Below are positions 33,946 through 41,950 of a stretch of DNA of 64,000 nt, in pieces. The position numbers were made by a program, and so were the translations under genes. Source of the stretch: DATMFV01 sp035555975 (GTDB lineage Bacteria; Verrucomicrobiota; Verrucomicrobiia; Chthoniobacterales; Chthoniobacteraceae); contig DATMFV010000085.1 of the NCBI GenBank assembly GCA_035555975.1, positions 1 through 64,000 of the forward strand, read 5' to 3'. The notes under the pieces are model-generated. The model was not told the DNA's origin. It worked only from the letters and a program-made list of their open reading frames with translations, and did not search any database. Numbering within the stretch: position 1 is the first letter of the stretch; each line of letters opens with the position of its first letter.

Positions 33946-35963
33946 CAACAAGCGACTGCCTCTGCGCTTGCCTGTTTTTCCAGCAGGAGGATTTCATCGC
34001 ACTTGGGACAGAAAGGATGTTCGCCGACCAGGTAGCCATGCTTGGGGCAGATCGAGAAGGTCGGCGTGATCGTGATGTACGGCAGCGCGAATCGCTCCAG
34101 CGCCCGCCGCACCAGCTTTTTGCATGCCTCGGCGTCGGAAAGCTGCTGCGCCATATAGAGATGGAGCACCGTCCCGCCTGTATACTTGCATTGCAGCACA
34201 TCCTGATGTTCGAGTGCTTCGAACGGATCGTCGGTATACCCGGCGGGAAGCTGCGATGAGTTGGTATAATACGGGTTGCTCTCCGTCCCGGCCTGCAAAA
34301 TGTCGGGCCAGCGGCGGCGGTCCTCCTTGGCGAAGCGGTAGGTGGTCCCTTCCGCCGGGGTCGCCTCCAGATTATACATGTGCCCGGTCTGTTCCTGAAT
34401 CTCCACCAGCCGCGCCCGCACGTGATCAAGCAGCCGCACCGCAAAGGCATACCCCCATTCGGTCGTGATGTTTTCGCGGTCGTGGGTGAAGTTGCGGATC
34501 ATCTCGTTGATGCCGTTGACGCCAAGCGTGGAGAAATGGTTGCGCAACTTCCCGAGGTAGCGTTTGGTGAACGGGAAGAGCCCCTGGTCGATCAGGCGCT
34601 GGATCACCTTTCGCTTGATCTCAAGGCTGGAGTAGCCAAGGTCGATCAACTGGTCGATCCGCGCCAGCAGCGCTTTTTCATCGCCCCGGTAAAGGTAGCC
34701 AAGCCGCGCGCAGTTGATCGTCACCACGCCGATCGAGCCGGTCTGCTCCGCTGATCCGAAGAGCCCGTTTCCGCGCCGGAGCAGTTCGCGCAGGTCGAGT
34801 TGAAGGCGGCAGCACATCGAGCGGATCATATTCGGTTTCAACTCCGAGTTGATGAAGTTCTGGAAATACGGGAGGCCGTACTTCGCGGTCATCGCAAAAA
34901 GCCGGTTGGCATTTTCGCTATCCCACGGAAAATCGGGCGTGATGTTGTAGGTCGGGATCGGGAAGGTAAAGACCCGGCCCTTGGCATCCCCCTGTGTCAT
35001 CACTTCGATATACGCCCGGTTGACCATCGCCATCTCCTTTTCCAGGTCGCCATAGGTAAACGGCTGCTCCTTTCCGGCGATGACCGGCACCTGATCGCGC
35101 AGATCCTCCGGGCAGGTCCAGTCAAAGGTGAGGTTGGTAAAGGGGGTCTGCGTGCCCCAGCGCGACGGGACGTTCAGGTTATAGATCAGCTCCTGAATAC
35201 ATTGGCGCACCTCCGGGTAAGTCATCCGGTCCTTGGCGATGAAGGGAGCCATATAGGTATCAAACGAAGAAAACGCCTGCGCACCGGCCCATTCGTTTTG
35301 CAGCGTGCCGAGAAAGTTGACGATCTGGCCGACTGCCGAGTGGAAATGCCGCGGCGCGGTTGCCTCGACCTTTCCGGGAACCCCGTTGAGCCCTTCCGCC
35401 AATAGCGAGCGCAACGACCACCCGGCGCAGTAGCCCGAAAGCATGTCGAGATCATGCACATGCAGGTCGCCCTGCCGGTGGGCTTCGCCGACTTCGGGCG
35501 GGTAGATATGGTTGAGCCAGTAGTTGGCCGTCACCTTGCCGGAGATGTTCAGGATCAACCCGCCGAGGCTGTACCCCTGGTTGGCATTGGCGGCGACCCG
35601 CCAGTCCTGCTGTGTCAGGTATTCGTTGACGGAAGCCTCGACATCGACCATTGAGTGCGCATCGGCCCGGGCCGTACGCCGTTTTTCACGATAGGCAATA
35701 TAGGCGCGCGCCGTGGCGATATAGCCTTCTCGCAAGAGCGTCATTTCAACCTCATCCTGAATGGTCTCGATGCCGAACGCCGGAGCCTGCGCGCGCTGGA
35801 GGAGTTGCCGGGTCACTTCCGCCGCGAGGCGCTCCGCCTCTTTCACGGCGTATTGCCCCGTGGCCGCACCGGCCCGCTGGAGGGAGTAAGCAATCTTGGT
35901 TTCGTCATAGGCAACACGGTCGCTGTTGCGCTTGACGACGGAGGGGTAACGGGATTCTTCCAT
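33945..35963 (-). CDS. nrdD: class III anaerobic ribonucleoside-triphosphate reductase, large part lacking the glycyl-radical domain
   Basis: This 672-residue protein has an ATP-cone at the N-terminus (VVKRNSDRVAYDETKIAYSLQRAG), the catalytic barrel with SIGVVTINCARLGY and GVNGINEMIRN, and the C-terminal zinc site CPKHGYLVGEHPFCPKC. In intact NrdD the glycyl-radical segment follows this zinc site. Here the protein ends about 20 residues later, and the segment is encoded by the next gene in another frame. The pair makes dNTPs without oxygen. The promoter has two NrdR-like boxes and an FNR-type box; the first NrdR box overlaps the start codon. Confidence 0.93.
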   Translation of the reverse strand: MEESRYPSVVKRNSDRVAYDETKIAYSLQRAGAATGQYAVKEAERLAAEVTRQLLQRAQAPAFGIETIQDEVEMTLLREGYIATARAYIAYREKRRTARADAHSMVDVEASVNEYLTQQDWRVAANANQGYSLGGLILNISGKVTANYWLNHIYPPEVGEAHRQGDLHVHDLDMLSGYCAGWSLRSLLAEGLNGVPGKVEATAPRHFHSAVGQIVNFLGTLQNEWAGAQAFSSFDTYMAPFIAKDRMTYPEVRQCIQELIYNLNVPSRWGTQTPFTNLTFDWTCPEDLRDQVPVIAGKEQPFTYGDLEKEMAMVNRAYIEVMTQGDAKGRVFTFPIPTYNITPDFPWDSENANRLFAMTAKYGLPYFQNFINSELKPNMIRSMCCRLQLDLRELLRRGNGLFGSAEQTGSIGVVTINCARLGYLYRGDEKALLARIDQLIDLGYSSLEIKRKVIQRLIDQGLFPFTKRYLGKLRNHFSTLGVNGINEMIRNFTHDRENITTEWGYAFAVRLLDHVRARLVEIQEQTGHMYNLEATPAEGTTYRFAKEDRRRWPDILQAGTESNPYYTNSSQLPAGYTDDPFEALEHQDVLQCKYTGGTVLHLYMAQQLSDAEACKKLVRRALERFALPYITITPTFSICPKHGYLVGEHPFCPKCDEILLLEKQASAEAVAC

Positions 35964-36005
35964 ATATTGTGGGTAGTTCCCGTTAAAGCCACACTATATT
36001 GTGGG
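35960..36005. promoter_or_regulatory. pair of NrdR-like boxes before nrdD
   Basis: CCATATATTGTGGG (35960-35973) and ACACTATATTGTGGG (35991-36005) each match the core CwATATATwGTG of the NrdR box with one mismatch. Their common TATATTGTGGG elements start exactly 32 bp apart, the three-turn spacing usual for NrdR pairs. The proximal box covers the nrdD start codon. Repression of nrdD when dATP/ATP is high is expected; nrdR itself is not in the window. Confidence 0.75.
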
Positions 36006-36033
36006 TTGCATCAAGCCGAACCCCTCCCGAAGT

Positions 36034-36047
36034 TTGATCTGGGTCAA
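36034..36047. promoter_or_regulatory. FNR/DNR-type box before nrdD
   Basis: TTGATCTGGGTCAA, read on the minus strand TTGACCCAGATCAA, is identical to the box before the heme operon. Its centre is 77 bp from the nrdD start. A class II start site would fall near 35999, inside the distal NrdR box, so NrdR could block FNR-driven transcription. The box overlaps the last codons of the upstream esterase gene (stop at 36044). Confidence 0.8.
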
Positions 36048-36709
36048 GCTTTTGCTATTCTTTTCAGCTCATCCAGCCATCGGCGCGCCGCCTCCGGTTC
36101 CTCCGGTGTGAGCCGGTGGCCGTTCTCGCTCCAGCGTAGCGTCACTTCCGCTTTCGACTGCTCCAGCAATCCGGCGAGCGCTTCGACCTGCTGCACCGGC
36201 ACCAGCGGGTCGTGCTTCCCTGCGGCGAGATAGACCGCGGTACCGGCAAGATCGGGCGGCGTTTCCGGCAGGAAGGGTAGCATCGCCCGAAACAGGACCG
36301 CACCACGCAACAACCCGGGCGCAAGGAGCAACAGGCTCGCCGCAATGTTCGCACCGTTGGAATAGCCGACCGCAATCACGTTTCGCACGTCAAACCGGTA
36401 CGCCCGCGCGGCAACGCGGACCCACGCGGCGAGTTCGTGGCTCCTTCGAACGAGATCGTCATGATCAAAGACCCCCTCCGAAAGCCGCCGGAAAAAGCGG
36501 GGCATCCCGTTTTCAAGCACTTTCCCGCGCGGGGCGAGCAACGAAGCGCCCGGGGCCAGCAGATGGCCGAGCCCGAGCAGGTCGTCCTCGCTCCCGCCGG
36601 TCCCATGCAGCAACAGCAACACGGGGGCGCTCTCCACCGCTTGCCCGGGGACGAAACGGTGGACAAAATCGCCGGGCTGCACCCCGGCCTCCGGTGTGGG
36701 GTTATTCAT
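36044..36709 (-). CDS. MhqD-like carboxylesterase / phospholipase family hydrolase
   Basis: This 221-residue alpha/beta hydrolase has the oxyanion region LLLLHGTGGSEDDLL, the nucleophile elbow GYSNGAN (Ser), an Asp in GKHDPLVP and a His in SENGHRLTPEE. The size and motifs match the MhqD/YodD group, which in Firmicutes is co-expressed with the MhqO ring-cleaving dioxygenase for quinone and catechol resistance. The start ATG 36709 overlaps the end of the MhqO-like gene by 8 bp. The exact ester or adduct substrate is not known. Confidence 0.85.
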   Translation of the reverse strand: MNNPTPEAGVQPGDFVHRFVPGQAVESAPVLLLLHGTGGSEDDLLGLGHLLAPGASLLAPRGKVLENGMPRFFRRLSEGVFDHDDLVRRSHELAAWVRVAARAYRFDVRNVIAVGYSNGANIAASLLLLAPGLLRGAVLFRAMLPFLPETPPDLAGTAVYLAAGKHDPLVPVQQVEALAGLLEQSKAEVTLRWSENGHRLTPEEPEAARRWLDELKRIAKA

Positions 36710-37685
36710 GGTGCGGGGCAGGGGTTGCGAGCGGTTCCAGCCCGGCTTCGATCCTTTCCCGGGCATGTTCCAGAAAGGGAGGGAGCGAGAGCCGCTCCCC
36801 GAGCCGGTCGACCGTCTCCCCGTCGGCGGTGAAGCCGGGGCCGTCGGTGGCGATCTCAAAGAGAATGCCGCCGGGGATGCGGAAGTAGAGCGAGCGGAAG
36901 TAAAACCGGTCGATCAAACCGGAAGTCCGCACCCGCTTTTCGGCAAGGCGGGCCTCCCAGGCGCGGATCGCCGCGTCATCGGCGACCCGCCACGCGACAT
37001 GGTGAACCCCTCCGCCGCCGGGTGCCCCGGGCGTGGTCGTTTCGTAAAGGCGAAGCTGTGCCCCGGGTCCGCCCGGGCCGGTCTCAAAGAGCGACGGGTC
37101 GTCCGGATGAACGCGAAACCCGAGGGCGTCGCTCAGGAGCGCCCCCGTCGCCCCGGCGTTCGGGACATTGAGGGTCACTTCGCTCAACCCGACGATGGCG
37201 GCCTGCCCGGGAATGGGCGAGCCGTTCCATGGGTGAAACGCGCCATTGCCCGCCGCATGCGGTTCGGCGATCAGGCGCAGCGACAGCCCCTCCGGGTCGT
37301 GAAACGGCAGGCTGGGGAGCCGGGTCGCCGTCCCGGGTTCGATCGCCCCGCGCCGGACGCCGTTGCGCCCCAGCCATTGCGACCAGAGTTGCAGCGTCGC
37401 CTCGTCGCCACGGACGCGGAATGCCGTTTCCGTGACGACCCCGCCGCCCGGCCGCGCCTTCTGGATCGGTTTCCATTCAAAGAAGGTTAGCTCCGTACCG
37501 GGCGAGCCGAGTTCGTCCGCATAAAAGAGGTGATAGGCCGAAACGTCGTCCTGATTGACCGTCTTCTTGACCAGCCGCACCCCGAGGATGCCGGTGTAGA
37601 AGTCGAGATTGGCCCGGGCATCGCTCGTGATCGCCGAAACATGGTGCAAGCCGCCCAGATGAAGCGTGTTTTGTAAAGATGTCAT
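36702..37685 (-). CDS. MhqO-like ring-cleaving dioxygenase (VOC family)
   Basis: This 327-residue protein has two vicinal-oxygen-chelate modules: GLHHVSAITSDARANLDFY with a metal His near the start, then VHHVAWRVADD with a second His, and a Glu in GILFEIATDGPGF. This matches MhqO/LinE-type ring-cleaving dioxygenases acting on hydroquinones. It overlaps DoxX upstream (4 bp) and MhqD downstream (8 bp), so the three form one detoxification operon. Confidence 0.88.
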   Translation of the reverse strand: MTSLQNTLHLGGLHHVSAITSDARANLDFYTGILGVRLVKKTVNQDDVSAYHLFYADELGSPGTELTFFEWKPIQKARPGGGVVTETAFRVRGDEATLQLWSQWLGRNGVRRGAIEPGTATRLPSLPFHDPEGLSLRLIAEPHAAGNGAFHPWNGSPIPGQAAIVGLSEVTLNVPNAGATGALLSDALGFRVHPDDPSLFETGPGGPGAQLRLYETTTPGAPGGGGVHHVAWRVADDAAIRAWEARLAEKRVRTSGLIDRFYFRSLYFRIPGGILFEIATDGPGFTADGETVDRLGERLSLPPFLEHARERIEAGLEPLATPAPHHE

Positions 37686-38149
37686 GATTTTGATTTCGTT
37701 AACTTGTCCGCCAGATAGGAATCGAGCGAACCCTTGCCGCCGCCTTTGAGGACCAGCGCCGCAGCCAGCCCGATCGCCAGCAGATGGTATTCGAATCCTT
37801 CGCCCGCCTGGGTTCCGCTCCAGTTCATGAAGAAACCGTTATCGAAATGCCCCATGAAGATGGCGACCAGCATCGTCGCCCCGATACCGAACGCGGCGAC
37901 CCGGGTGAAAACGCCGAGGATCAGCCCGATCGACCCGGCGAATTCCGCCGCGATCGCCAGCAGCGCAAAGACGAGCGGAATCTGCAACTGCCCGGTGAAG
38001 AACCCAAGCGTATTGCTCAAACCCCCGCCGCCAAACCAGCCAAGGACCTTCTGCGCGCCATGGGGAAACATCACCACGCCGAGCGTCAGCCGGAGCAGCA
38101 GGGTGGAAACGGTGGAATCGGTTTTGAGGATGGTTTGAAGTGCTTTCAT
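37682..38149 (-). CDS. DoxX-family membrane protein
   Basis: This 155-residue protein has four membrane helices and the DoxX motif VVMFPHGAQKVLGWFGG. DoxX proteins often accompany thiol or quinone detoxification enzymes and may couple to membrane redox reactions. ATG 38149 gives the normal N-terminus; the frame is open further upstream without family similarity. It heads the MhqO/MhqD operon, divergent from a LysR regulator. Confidence 0.88.
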   Translation of the reverse strand: MKALQTILKTDSTVSTLLLRLTLGVVMFPHGAQKVLGWFGGGGLSNTLGFFTGQLQIPLVFALLAIAAEFAGSIGLILGVFTRVAAFGIGATMLVAIFMGHFDNGFFMNWSGTQAGEGFEYHLLAIGLAAALVLKGGGKGSLDSYLADKLTKSKS

Positions 38150-38228
38150 AAAAAGGTGGTTGGTAACGGAAGAAAGCCTACCAGCGGTTTCGGCCCGGGG
38201 ATAATGCTCGCTTGTTGCCACCGCTATG

Positions 38229-38244
38229 CGTTTTAATTATAACG
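38229..38244. promoter_or_regulatory. 16-bp palindrome between doxX and lysR
   Basis: CGTTTTAATTATAACG is a nearly perfect inverted repeat (one mismatched pair) in the 121-bp gap between the divergent doxX-like and lysR-like genes. It is the obvious candidate operator for the LysR protein encoded at 38271, which would control the detoxification operon. Confidence 0.5.
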
Positions 38245-38270
38245 TCCATTGACCGAGCCGTTTTTCCTTC

Positions 38271-39188
38271 ATGATCAGCCGCCTTCGTTCCTTTCTCGTG
38301 GTCCTCAAGGAGGGCAGCCTCAACCGTGCCGCCGCACGCCTGCGGATGTCGCAACCGGCCCTCTCGCGGCAGATCCAGGCGCTGGAGAACGAAGTCGGCG
38401 GCCGGTTGCTGGAGCGCTCCACCGCAGGCGTGCGCCCCACCGACGCCGGGCACCTCCTCGCGCGTCGTGCCGAGACGTTGATCGCCGACTACGAAGCCGC
38501 CTTTGCCGAAGCGCGCCGCCTCGCCCAGGGGGAGAAGAGCGAACTGCGGATCGGCTACCTCGCTTCCACCGCGCAAAGCCTGCTCGATCCCGCGCTCATC
38601 GCCTTCCGCAAACGGCACCCGGAGGTCAAGGTACGGCTGCTTGACCTTTCACCCGGGGAACAGATCGACGCCCTGCGCCGCGGCGAGATCGACATCGCCC
38701 TCATCGGACAGGAAGGGGAAATCGCGAGCCACGATTTTTACACCCGCAAGCTGATCACCCTGCCTGTGATCGCGATCCTCCCCGCCGCCCATCCGCTGGC
38801 ATCGCGAAGGGAGATCAACCTGGACGAACTGAGCGCGGAACGCTTTGTCAGCGCGCCTGAAGACGACATGCCCGGTCGCGACCGGTGGGTCGCCCGGCTT
38901 TGCCGCAAGGCGGGGTTTCACGCCCGGTTCACCCACCCGGCCAAGAGCCTCCAGCAGAAGCTTTCGCTCATCGCCAACGAAAACGCCGTCACCCTGGAAC
39001 CGGCCTACCTGCGCCACTTCCCGACGGCGGGCGTCAGCATGGTGGCGCTGGCCGACCCTGGCGCGACGTGGGATTTCCTCGTCGTCTGGCAACGGGGCCG
39101 CACCGCCGGACCGACGCACGCCCTCCTGGAAGCCCTCTCCGCCGCAGCCGCCCGGTCGTGCGCGGCGGCGGAAGGCATCGCTTCATAA
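38271..39188 (+). CDS. LysR-family transcriptional regulator
   Basis: This 305-residue regulator has an N-terminal winged helix (residues 1-60, NRAAARLRMSQPALSRQIQALE) and a LysR substrate-binding domain. It is divergent from the DoxX-MhqO-MhqD operon, so by the usual LysR logic it likely controls it in response to a quinone or aromatic electrophile. The effector is unknown. The gene is followed after 32 bp by a metallophosphoesterase gene in the same direction. Confidence 0.88.
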   Translation: MISRLRSFLVVLKEGSLNRAAARLRMSQPALSRQIQALENEVGGRLLERSTAGVRPTDAGHLLARRAETLIADYEAAFAEARRLAQGEKSELRIGYLASTAQSLLDPALIAFRKRHPEVKVRLLDLSPGEQIDALRRGEIDIALIGQEGEIASHDFYTRKLITLPVIAILPAAHPLASRREINLDELSAERFVSAPEDDMPGRDRWVARLCRKAGFHARFTHPAKSLQQKLSLIANENAVTLEPAYLRHFPTAGVSMVALADPGATWDFLVVWQRGRTAGPTHALLEALSAAAARSCAAAEGIAS

Positions 39189-39220
39189 CAGACTTTCCTT
39201 CTGCCCAAGGATGTTCAAAA

Positions 39221-41197
39221 ATGTTTCGGCTTTTTTGCATGAACAGACTCTCCACCTCCTTTGATCTCCGGTTTCTGAAAGAAGCCGATGTTGACTTTGT
39301 CATCGTCAGCGATTCCCACGACTGCCCGCCCAATCATGCCGCCGTCGGTGAATTTCCCTCGCGGGCAAAGCAGCGGACGCGGGCCGATGCCGCCTTTCGC
39401 GCCGCAGCCGGCATGGGAGCGCGTTACCTCTTTCATCTCGGCGACCTGGTGCAACTCTATCCCGGAGCCCCCGGGTTTGAGGTGGCTTTCGAGAGAGCCC
39501 TGGTGCGAATGGAGAAGAGCGGGTTCTCGCCGTGCGTGTTGGTCCCGGGCAATCACGATGTCGGCGACAAGCCCGACGCCACCATGCCGACGCACCCGGT
39601 CACCGACGAAGCGCTCGCCTTTTTTCACCACCGCTTCGGCCCGTCGTACCGGAGCATCGACGCGGGCAAAGTGGTTTTCATCACGCTCAATTCCCAAGTG
39701 ATGGGGAGCGGCCTTGCAGAGGAAGCCCGGCAGCACGCCTGGCTGGTGAAGGAACTGGGACGCCACCGCGGACGGCGGATCATCGTGCTCCTGCACCTGC
39801 CGCCTTACATCAAGGAAAGCGGCGAACCGGCGACGGGGCATTACGACAACCTCGACCGCCCCAGCCGCCGCGCGCTGCTCGCGCTGCTGGAAAAGGCGGG
39901 GGTCGCGCTGCTGGTCGCCGGGCATGTACACCACCGGTTTGAAAACCGGTTCGGCGGGGTGCGCCTCGTCACCGCGCCTTCCCCGGCGTTTACCCGGCCC
40001 GGTTACGGCCATCTTTTCGCTTCGCCGCCCCGTTCGGAACGGGGTCGCGACGACCGCCCGAAGCTCGGTTTTCTCTACGGCCGCGTCCGGAAAGAGCGGC
40101 TCGATCTCCATTTCCTGAGGACCGACGGCGCGCAGCAGACCGTGGCCGACGCCCCTTCCACCGTCGTCACCCCGCTCGCGGGCGATCTCGCCCGTTCGCC
40201 TCTCGGGATCGATCTCCTGAGCCCGCTCTCCAACAGTTGCGAACTGCCCGCCGTCTTCCCGGCGATCATCCGCCAGCCCGCGCGCAACGACTACCCGCTG
40301 CTGGCGTGCGAGGAGCTTGGCATCGGGCAACTCCGCGTGACCGTGGAAGATTTACGCGACCCGGGGCAGCGGATGGCGCTGGAACGCCTTCGTTCGCTCG
40401 GCGTGCGCATCGTCGCCTGGCAACTCGCTTGCGAAGAGGCGCTGGAGGAGGCGGCGGAGACGATCCCATGGGAACTGGTTGATGAATGGGGCCTCTGCCT
40501 GCCGGGCGGCGTCCTGACCCGGGAGATCGTCGCCTACGCCCGAAAACTCGGGGAGCGGGGCCTCCCCGTCTCGTGGTCGCCGGTCTTTCCCTTTGAACCG
40601 GCTTCGGGCAAGCAGCACCCCCGGCCGCGAATGGCGTTCCGTTGTGAGGAGATCGCTCCCTTCCTCGACCTCGCCGCCGGTGCGGGCCTCACCGTCAGCC
40701 GCCTGGTCGTCGTGCCGCAGGCCGCCGGGAAAGCCGCATCAGCCTTCCCGCAACTCGGGCTAGACGTTCTGCTGCACCTGGGCGAAGGGAGCGAACCGTT
40801 GGCCGACCGGGTGGCGTCGCTCCTTCTTCAGGCCGCCTGTTTTCCCGGTCTGCGCATCTACCTCGGCCCGCTGGTGGAACTCGACCGGACGATGGATTGC
40901 TACTCGGGCCTCCTCGACCCGTTGCAGAACCCGACCCCGCTTTTCCACGTGGCGCGGATGCTCAATGCCATCCTCTTCAGCGACGACGCGGCGGCAGAGG
41001 CCATCAGTCCGTTCCGCGTTCGTTCCGCAAGCGGCAAGGAATGGCGCTACATCCCCCGCGGAGCCGAAGCCCCGGATGCCGCAGGGGCAACCCTCTACCG
41101 CCTCCAGAGCGGGAGCGTGGAAACGATGGCGGGGGCCGACACCCTCTACGCCGGGGAACCGCTCCTGATCGAAACCACCTCCGACCCTCTTTCATGA
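39221..41197 (+). CDS. calcineurin-like metallophosphoesterase with unassigned C-terminal domain
   Basis: This protein is about 658 residues. Residues about 20-300 carry all metallophosphoesterase motifs: VSDSHDC, HLGDLV, PGNHDVG, LLHLPPYIKES and VAGHVHHRF. The remaining 350 residues or so show no domain I recognise; motifs such as LRSLGVRIVAWQLA and a run of alternating strands and helices suggest a barrel-like fold. No signal peptide is evident. The start is ATG 39221; ATG 39239 is an alternative. The stop overlaps the RidA start (ATGA). A phosphodiesterase or phosphatase role is likely; the substrate is unknown. Confidence 0.75.
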   Translation: MFRLFCMNRLSTSFDLRFLKEADVDFVIVSDSHDCPPNHAAVGEFPSRAKQRTRADAAFRAAAGMGARYLFHLGDLVQLYPGAPGFEVAFERALVRMEKSGFSPCVLVPGNHDVGDKPDATMPTHPVTDEALAFFHHRFGPSYRSIDAGKVVFITLNSQVMGSGLAEEARQHAWLVKELGRHRGRRIIVLLHLPPYIKESGEPATGHYDNLDRPSRRALLALLEKAGVALLVAGHVHHRFENRFGGVRLVTAPSPAFTRPGYGHLFASPPRSERGRDDRPKLGFLYGRVRKERLDLHFLRTDGAQQTVADAPSTVVTPLAGDLARSPLGIDLLSPLSNSCELPAVFPAIIRQPARNDYPLLACEELGIGQLRVTVEDLRDPGQRMALERLRSLGVRIVAWQLACEEALEEAAETIPWELVDEWGLCLPGGVLTREIVAYARKLGERGLPVSWSPVFPFEPASGKQHPRPRMAFRCEEIAPFLDLAAGAGLTVSRLVVVPQAAGKAASAFPQLGLDVLLHLGEGSEPLADRVASLLLQAACFPGLRIYLGPLVELDRTMDCYSGLLDPLQNPTPLFHVARMLNAILFSDDAAAEAISPFRVRSASGKEWRYIPRGAEAPDAAGATLYRLQSGSVETMAGADTLYAGEPLLIETTSDPLS

Positions 41198-41580
41198 AAG
41201 ACATCGCCCATCCTGACAAAGCGTTTCAACACGGCCGCTTCTCCTCCGCCATCGAATGCGACGGCTGGCTCCACATCAGCGGGCAGGGCCCGCTCGACAT
41301 GAAGACCGGCCAGCGCGTCGCCGGTACCATTGAGGAGGAGACACAGCTCACCCTGGAGCACATCGAAAAGATCCTCCACGCCGCAGGGTATCAGAAGTCG
41401 GACATCGTCAAATGCACCTGCTACCTGCGCGACATGGACGACTTCGACGGTTTTAACCGCCAGTACGCCGCTTTCTTCAACGAACCGCTTCCCGCCCGAA
41501 CCACCGTCGGCGCAGTGCTGATGAAGGGCATCCGCGTCGAAATCGACGCCATCGCCCGCCGCAGAAACGTCGCTTCATGA
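41194..41580 (+). CDS. RidA-family protein (enamine/imine deaminase)
   Basis: This 128-residue protein belongs to the YjgF/YER057c/UK114 family: SSAIECDGWLHISGQGPLD, the conserved Cys in VKCTCYLRDMDDF, and the Arg and Glu of LPARTTVGAVLMKGIRVEID near the active site. Members hydrolyse reactive enamines and imines from PLP enzymes. It is translationally coupled to the metallophosphoesterase. Physiological partner enzymes are not in the window. Confidence 0.9.
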   Translation: MKDIAHPDKAFQHGRFSSAIECDGWLHISGQGPLDMKTGQRVAGTIEEETQLTLEHIEKILHAAGYQKSDIVKCTCYLRDMDDFDGFNRQYAAFFNEPLPARTTVGAVLMKGIRVEIDAIARRRNVAS

Positions 41581-41788
41581 TTTTGATTTCATGAAATAAG
41601 AAATACCGAGGGATTGAGGCCCGGAGGCGAAAAAACGTCACCCTCCAACGTTTGGCGCGGGAGCGCCTTGGAGGGCGGGCCTCCGCGCCCGCCGCGGGGT
41701 TTGATGTCGCCGGGAGAGAACAGGTGTACCAGATCCAATGCCCCAATCGATGCGGAGATCGACCCCAAGGGACGCAGCGTTGGCTCTA
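41581..41788. other. non-coding stretch with GC-rich palindromes
   Basis: No gene is seen between the ridA stop and the MITE at 41789. Two adjacent hairpins lie at 41641-41693: CCCTCCAA / TTGGAGGG enclosing GGCGC / GCGCC, then GGCGGGC / GCCCGCC. They resemble REP-type palindromes and may end the ridA transcript. The rest shows nothing recognisable. Confidence 0.5.
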
Positions 41789-41950
41789 GGCCGTGTCTAC
41801 GAATTTAAGTGAAAGGCGACTAAAAGCCGCTTTTTGGCCAAAAATGGGTTTCCTCGGGCGTCCGAATCTCGATTCGGCCTTCCTCGAAAGCCCCATTTTT
41901 GACTCAAAAATCGTTCTTTTATTCATCCTTCAAAATTCGTGGACACAACC
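41789..41950. mobile_element. MITE-like element, second family (162 bp)
   Basis: The ends GGCCGTGTCTACGAATTT and, complemented, GGTTGTGTCCACGAATTT form terminal inverted repeats with two mismatches. TA flanks both sides (41787-41788 and 41951-41952). The interior holds nested palindromes around CCGAATCTCGATTCGG and CCAAAAATGGG / CCCCATTTTTG. The ends resemble IS5-group (IS427-like) terminal repeats. No coding frame of note is inside. The right junction makes the TAG stop of the HxlR gene. Confidence 0.7.

Noticed and set aside
33900..33960. Programmed frameshift or slippage joining nrdD to the glycyl-radical frame
   Set aside because: The A8 run lies after the nrdD stop, so slippage there cannot rescue the frame. 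No canonical -1 heptamer is in phase before the stop. A forced -1 shift gives an unconserved basic linker. A split gene fits better.
37682..41595. Repeat TCATGATTTTGATTTC at 37682 and about 41576
   Set aside because: A 16-base match in AT-rich sequence is expected about once by chance in a window of this size; no further similarity flanks it.
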